Below are positions 7,402 through 9,989 of a stretch of 9,989 nt of DNA, piece after piece; position 1 is the stretch's first letter, and every line of letters starts with the position of its first letter. This DNA is from SYIM01 sp044359405 (GTDB lineage Bacteria > Pseudomonadota > Gammaproteobacteria > Burkholderiales > Burkholderiaceae_E): contig JBIKMC010000113.1 of the NCBI GenBank assembly GCA_044359405.1, positions 1 to 9,989 on the forward strand. The letters run 5' to 3'. A program made the position numbers and the translations under genes. Below the pieces are notes generated by a model. It saw only the letters and a list, made by a program, of their open reading frames with translations. It ran no database searches and was not told the DNA's origin.

Positions 7402-9675
7402 GTGTCTACTGAGCCTAGCGAGGCGGATTCGCCCTCGCCAAATTATATGAATGAGGCTGGTCTGGCCGGTCTCTTGTCACGTCTTGCTGCCTTGCAGGGT
7501 CAGGCGGTTCCGGCGCATCGCTTCGGCATGGTGACGCGCACCCAGGATGGCGTCGAGTTAAGTACGCTGCTTCGGGGCGAACGCCTTCTCGCCATGTGGC
7601 AGGAGAGGTTTCCATTAGCCGACTGTCGTGAAATCGATGGGGGCAAGATCACCCGAGGGGATTTCCCCGCCGTCTGGCTGGACGCACAGGGAAATCGGGT
7701 GCTGCTGGTCAGGGGCCAGGTTGGTAACGCTGGCTTCGCGGCCGAAGACGAAACCGGTCAGACCTTCACCCTGAGCAGGTCCGAGAGCGTCGGCGGACAC
7801 TTTCTGGTTCTGCCCGCAGTGGCGGCTGAACCGGGTGAAGCGGGACATCCGCAGCGATCGGCGGCGGACTGGTTCGCTTTTGCGATTCGTCGACAGCGTC
7901 GCGTGTTCTTTGAGGCTGTTTTCGCGACGCTGGTGGTGAGCATCATCGGGCTGGTGTCGGCTATGTACACCATGCAGGTGTACGACCGCGTGGTGCCGAC
8001 CAAGGGCTATGCGACGCTATGGGTGCTCACCGCCGGAGTGATTATCGCGATTGTTCTTGAGCTGGTGCTCAAGCAGGTTCGTGCGCTGATGGTCGATCGC
8101 GCGTGCAAACTCATCGACCAGGAGCTATCGGCCGTCTTCTTCGGTAAGGCGCTTGATATTCGCATGGACGCGAGGCCCCGCACCGTTGGCACGTTCGCCT
8201 CGCAGATACGGCACTTTGAGTCGGTGCGTAACTTCATGACCTCATCGACGCTGTTCATTCTGGCTGATGCCCCATTTGCCATTTTCTTCATCGCTATCAT
8301 CGCCATGCTGGCTGGTCCCGTGGCCATGGTGCCTCTGCTGATGGTACCGATCGCCATTCTGGCGGGCCTTGTTTTTCGAGGTCCGGTCGAGAAAGCTACG
8401 GCCGAGCACATGCACGAATCCAATCGCAAGAACGGACTACTGATTGAGGCGATCGACGGTATCGAATCGGTGAAAGCCTCTGGCGGCGAGTGGAAAATGC
8501 TTGATCGGTGGCGTGCGCTGACTGCCACTATTGCATCGAGCGAGCTACGCGTTCGCATGCTTTCGACGGCCGCGACCAATATTGCGCAGACGGTTCAACA
8601 GATCAGTTATACGGCGCTGATCGCGGCCGGTGCCTATGCCATTACGTCGGGTAGCCTGACCATGGGCGGACTGATCGCGTGCTCGATCATCGCGGGCAGG
8701 GCCCTGGCGCCCATGGCACAGATTCCCAACCTGATCGTGCAATGGAAGCACGCCAAGATTGCGCTGAAGGCGCTGGATGCCATCATGGCGATGCCGAGCG
8801 ACCGTGCCACGCATGATCGACTGGTCGTGCCAGAGCTGTGTCTTGGAGAACTGCAGCTTGAGAAAGTCGCTTTCGCTTACGGCCAGGACAAGCCAGTCCT
8901 TGAGGTACCAGCGCTTCAGATCAAGCCCGGAGAGCGCGTCGCAGTACTCGGAGCGGTGGGCTCAGGCAAGTCGAGCCTGATCAAAATTCTATCGGGCCTT
9001 TACAAGCCATCGGCCGGGACGGTTTTTCTGGACGGCGTCGATGTCATGCAACTGGCGCCCGAGTTTGTCCGCGAGCACGTGGGCTACCTGCCGCAGGATG
9101 TGCGTCTTTTCAATGGAACGCTGCGTGAGAACCTGACGCTCGGTTTGCCCAACCCGAGTGATGGGCAGATTCTCGCTGCGGCTCGCATGACCGGACTCGA
9201 CCGCGTCATACAGAACCACCCCAAGGGGCTTGAACTTGAAATTGCCGAGGGGGGGCGTGGACTCTCTGGTGGGCAGCGTCAGCTGGTGGGCTTAACCCGT
9301 CTGCTGCTGGCCCAGCCCCGCGTCATGCTGCTGGATGAGCCCACAGCTTCTATGGATGGTGTTCTTGAAGCGCGTGTCATGCAGCACCTGTTCAAGGAGA
9401 TCGCCAAGGATTCGGTCCTGGTGGTGGTCACACACAAGCCCGCATTGCTGCCGCACGTGCAGCGCATCATCGTTCTTGACAGGGGACAGATCGCCATTGA
9501 TGGACCGCGCGACGCCGTGCTTGCCCGACTCAGGCAGGCGGGCCCGCAGCCCCCGACACCAACGGGTCCTGGCGGCCCTGGTACCCCGACAGGAGGCGCT
9601 GCGTCGTCTTCAAGCGGCTCCCAGGTGCTCGCCGGTGGGCCTGCCTTTTCAGTGTCGACGGGGAGGTCGTCGTGA
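7402..9675 (+). CDS. Type I secretion ABC exporter with N-terminal C39-like domain (LapB/LssB type)
   Basis: This is the inner-membrane exporter that powers type I secretion. It has 757 residues from GTG at 7402. Residues about 16-145 form a C39-peptidase-like domain in which I see no catalytic Cys at the expected early position; its one Cys (75) is elsewhere, so it probably binds rather than cuts substrate. Six membrane segments lie near 168-190, 205-224, 284-304, 307-325, 393-414 and 419-439, with the family motif YDRVVP (194-199). The ATPase domain has Walker A GAVGSGKSS (517-525), the Q-loop in YLPQDVRLFNG (562-572), LSGGQRQ (621-627), Walker B VMLLDEP (641-647) and switch His678. A Pro/Gly/Thr/Ser-rich tail of about 44 residues follows. 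The gene is coupled to the adaptor gene by a GTGA overlap. Composition and motifs fit adhesin exporters better than bacteriocin exporters. Confidence 0.92.
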   Translation: MSTEPSEADSPSPNYMNEAGLAGLLSRLAALQGQAVPAHRFGMVTRTQDGVELSTLLRGERLLAMWQERFPLADCREIDGGKITRGDFPAVWLDAQGNRVLLVRGQVGNAGFAAEDETGQTFTLSRSESVGGHFLVLPAVAAEPGEAGHPQRSAADWFAFAIRRQRRVFFEAVFATLVVSIIGLVSAMYTMQVYDRVVPTKGYATLWVLTAGVIIAIVLELVLKQVRALMVDRACKLIDQELSAVFFGKALDIRMDARPRTVGTFASQIRHFESVRNFMTSSTLFILADAPFAIFFIAIIAMLAGPVAMVPLLMVPIAILAGLVFRGPVEKATAEHMHESNRKNGLLIEAIDGIESVKASGGEWKMLDRWRALTATIASSELRVRMLSTAATNIAQTVQQISYTALIAAGAYAITSGSLTMGGLIACSIIAGRALAPMAQIPNLIVQWKHAKIALKALDAIMAMPSDRATHDRLVVPELCLGELQLEKVAFAYGQDKPVLEVPALQIKPGERVAVLGAVGSGKSSLIKILSGLYKPSAGTVFLDGVDVMQLAPEFVREHVGYLPQDVRLFNGTLRENLTLGLPNPSDGQILAAARMTGLDRVIQNHPKGLELEIAEGGRGLSGGQRQLVGLTRLLLAQPRVMLLDEPTASMDGVLEARVMQHLFKEIAKDSVLVVVTHKPALLPHVQRIIVLDRGQIAIDGPRDAVLARLRQAGPQPPTPTGPGGPGTPTGGAASSSSGSQVLAGGPAFSVSTGRSS
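9662..9666 (+). promoter_or_regulatory. Shine-Dalgarno site of the adaptor gene, inside the exporter gene
   Basis: GGAGG is followed by 5 nt and GTG at 9672. Its good match and spacing, with the GTGA overlap, fix the adaptor start although the codon is not ATG. Confidence 0.75.
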
Positions 9676-9989
9676 ATCTGTTCTGGTTTCTCGAGCCCTC
9701 CGAGGCCACCAGTGGAAGGTCGCTGTCGCGACAGTTACATCGTTCGCGCATCATTCTCTGGGTGACCGCGCTGGCTCTCGCATCCTTTCTCGGCTGGGCC
9801 TACTTTGCCGAAATCGATCAGATCACGCGCGCGCCCGGATCTGTAATCGCCAGTCAGCGTTCTCAGGTGATTCAATCGCAGGACGGCGGAACCATTGAGC
9901 AGCTGATGGTCAAGGACGGCGATACAGTCGATCGCGGACAGATTCTGGTGCGGCTTGACCGCGCCCGGATTGAGGCTTCATACATGGAG
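9672..9989 (+). CDS. HlyD/LapC-type membrane-fusion protein, N-terminal 106 residues (cut by window edge)
   Basis: This is the periplasmic adaptor that would link the ABC exporter to the TolC-type channel. I translated it by hand from GTG at 9672, which overlaps the exporter stop TGA (9673-9675). A short cytoplasmic N-terminus is followed by one membrane anchor at about residues 27-46 (IILWVTALALASFLGWAYFA). Then come EIDQITRAPGSVI (47-59) and the first half of a biotinyl/lipoyl-like domain, IQSQDGGTIEQLMVKDGDTV (67-86) with GQILVRLD (89-96). These are hallmarks of type I secretion HlyD-family proteins. The long periplasmic coiled coil and the beta-barrel lie beyond the right edge. Gene order channel-exporter-adaptor and the strong internal ribosome binding site indicate one operon. 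Confidence 0.9.
   Translation, partial: MNLFWFLEPSEATSGRSLSRQLHRSRIILWVTALALASFLGWAYFAEIDQITRAPGSVIASQRSQVIQSQDGGTIEQLMVKDGDTVDRGQILVRLDRARIEASYME

Noticed and set aside
8007..8579. A 190-codon open frame on the minus strand within the exporter gene
   Set aside because: It lies opposite the conserved membrane domain, is rich in Ser, Met and Ile from complemented codons, and shows no family motif.

Overview
The window looks like chromosomal DNA of a Gram-negative proteobacterium, probably a betaproteobacterium of the Burkholderiales (Alcaligenaceae-like). This rests on moderately high G+C, a dipeptide ABC operon ending in an M20 peptidase, and a LapE/LapB/LapC-type secretion operon. The taxonomic guess comes from protein style only. 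Coding density is very high. I see no tRNA, rRNA, CRISPR array, insertion sequence or phage gene.

Two operons diverge from a 104-bp spacer (5877-5980). On the minus strand, reading leftwards, lies a peptide-importer operon. It encodes a periplasmic solute-binding protein (4335-5876), two permeases (3333-4250 and 2500-3336), two ATPases (1463-2503 and 417-1466) and the first 141 residues of a cytoplasmic M20 metallopeptidase (424 to the left edge). The permease and ATPase genes are joined by three 4-nt ATGA stop/start overlaps and the peptidase start overlaps the last ATPase by 8 nt, so translation is very likely coupled. The only gap, 84 nt between the binding-protein and first permease genes, holds a long imperfect stem-loop. 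It is well placed to protect the binding-protein message or to reduce expression of the membrane genes. The expected job is capture and import of di- or oligopeptides, followed by hydrolysis in the cytoplasm.

On the plus strand is a type I secretion operon: a TolC/LapE-type outer-membrane channel (5981-7387), a LapB/LssB-type ABC exporter with an N-terminal C39-like but apparently non-catalytic domain (7402-9675), and the start of an HlyD/LapC-type periplasmic adaptor (9672 to the right edge). Together they would form a continuous channel for a large unfolded protein, probably an RTX-type adhesin. No such substrate is visible here. All three genes appear to start with non-ATG codons (TTG, GTG, GTG), unlike the importer genes.

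I found no convincing undescribed system. The points most worth checking are the stem-loop after the binding-protein gene, the low-complexity tail on the exporter ATPase, the non-ATG starts, and the missing secretion substrate.
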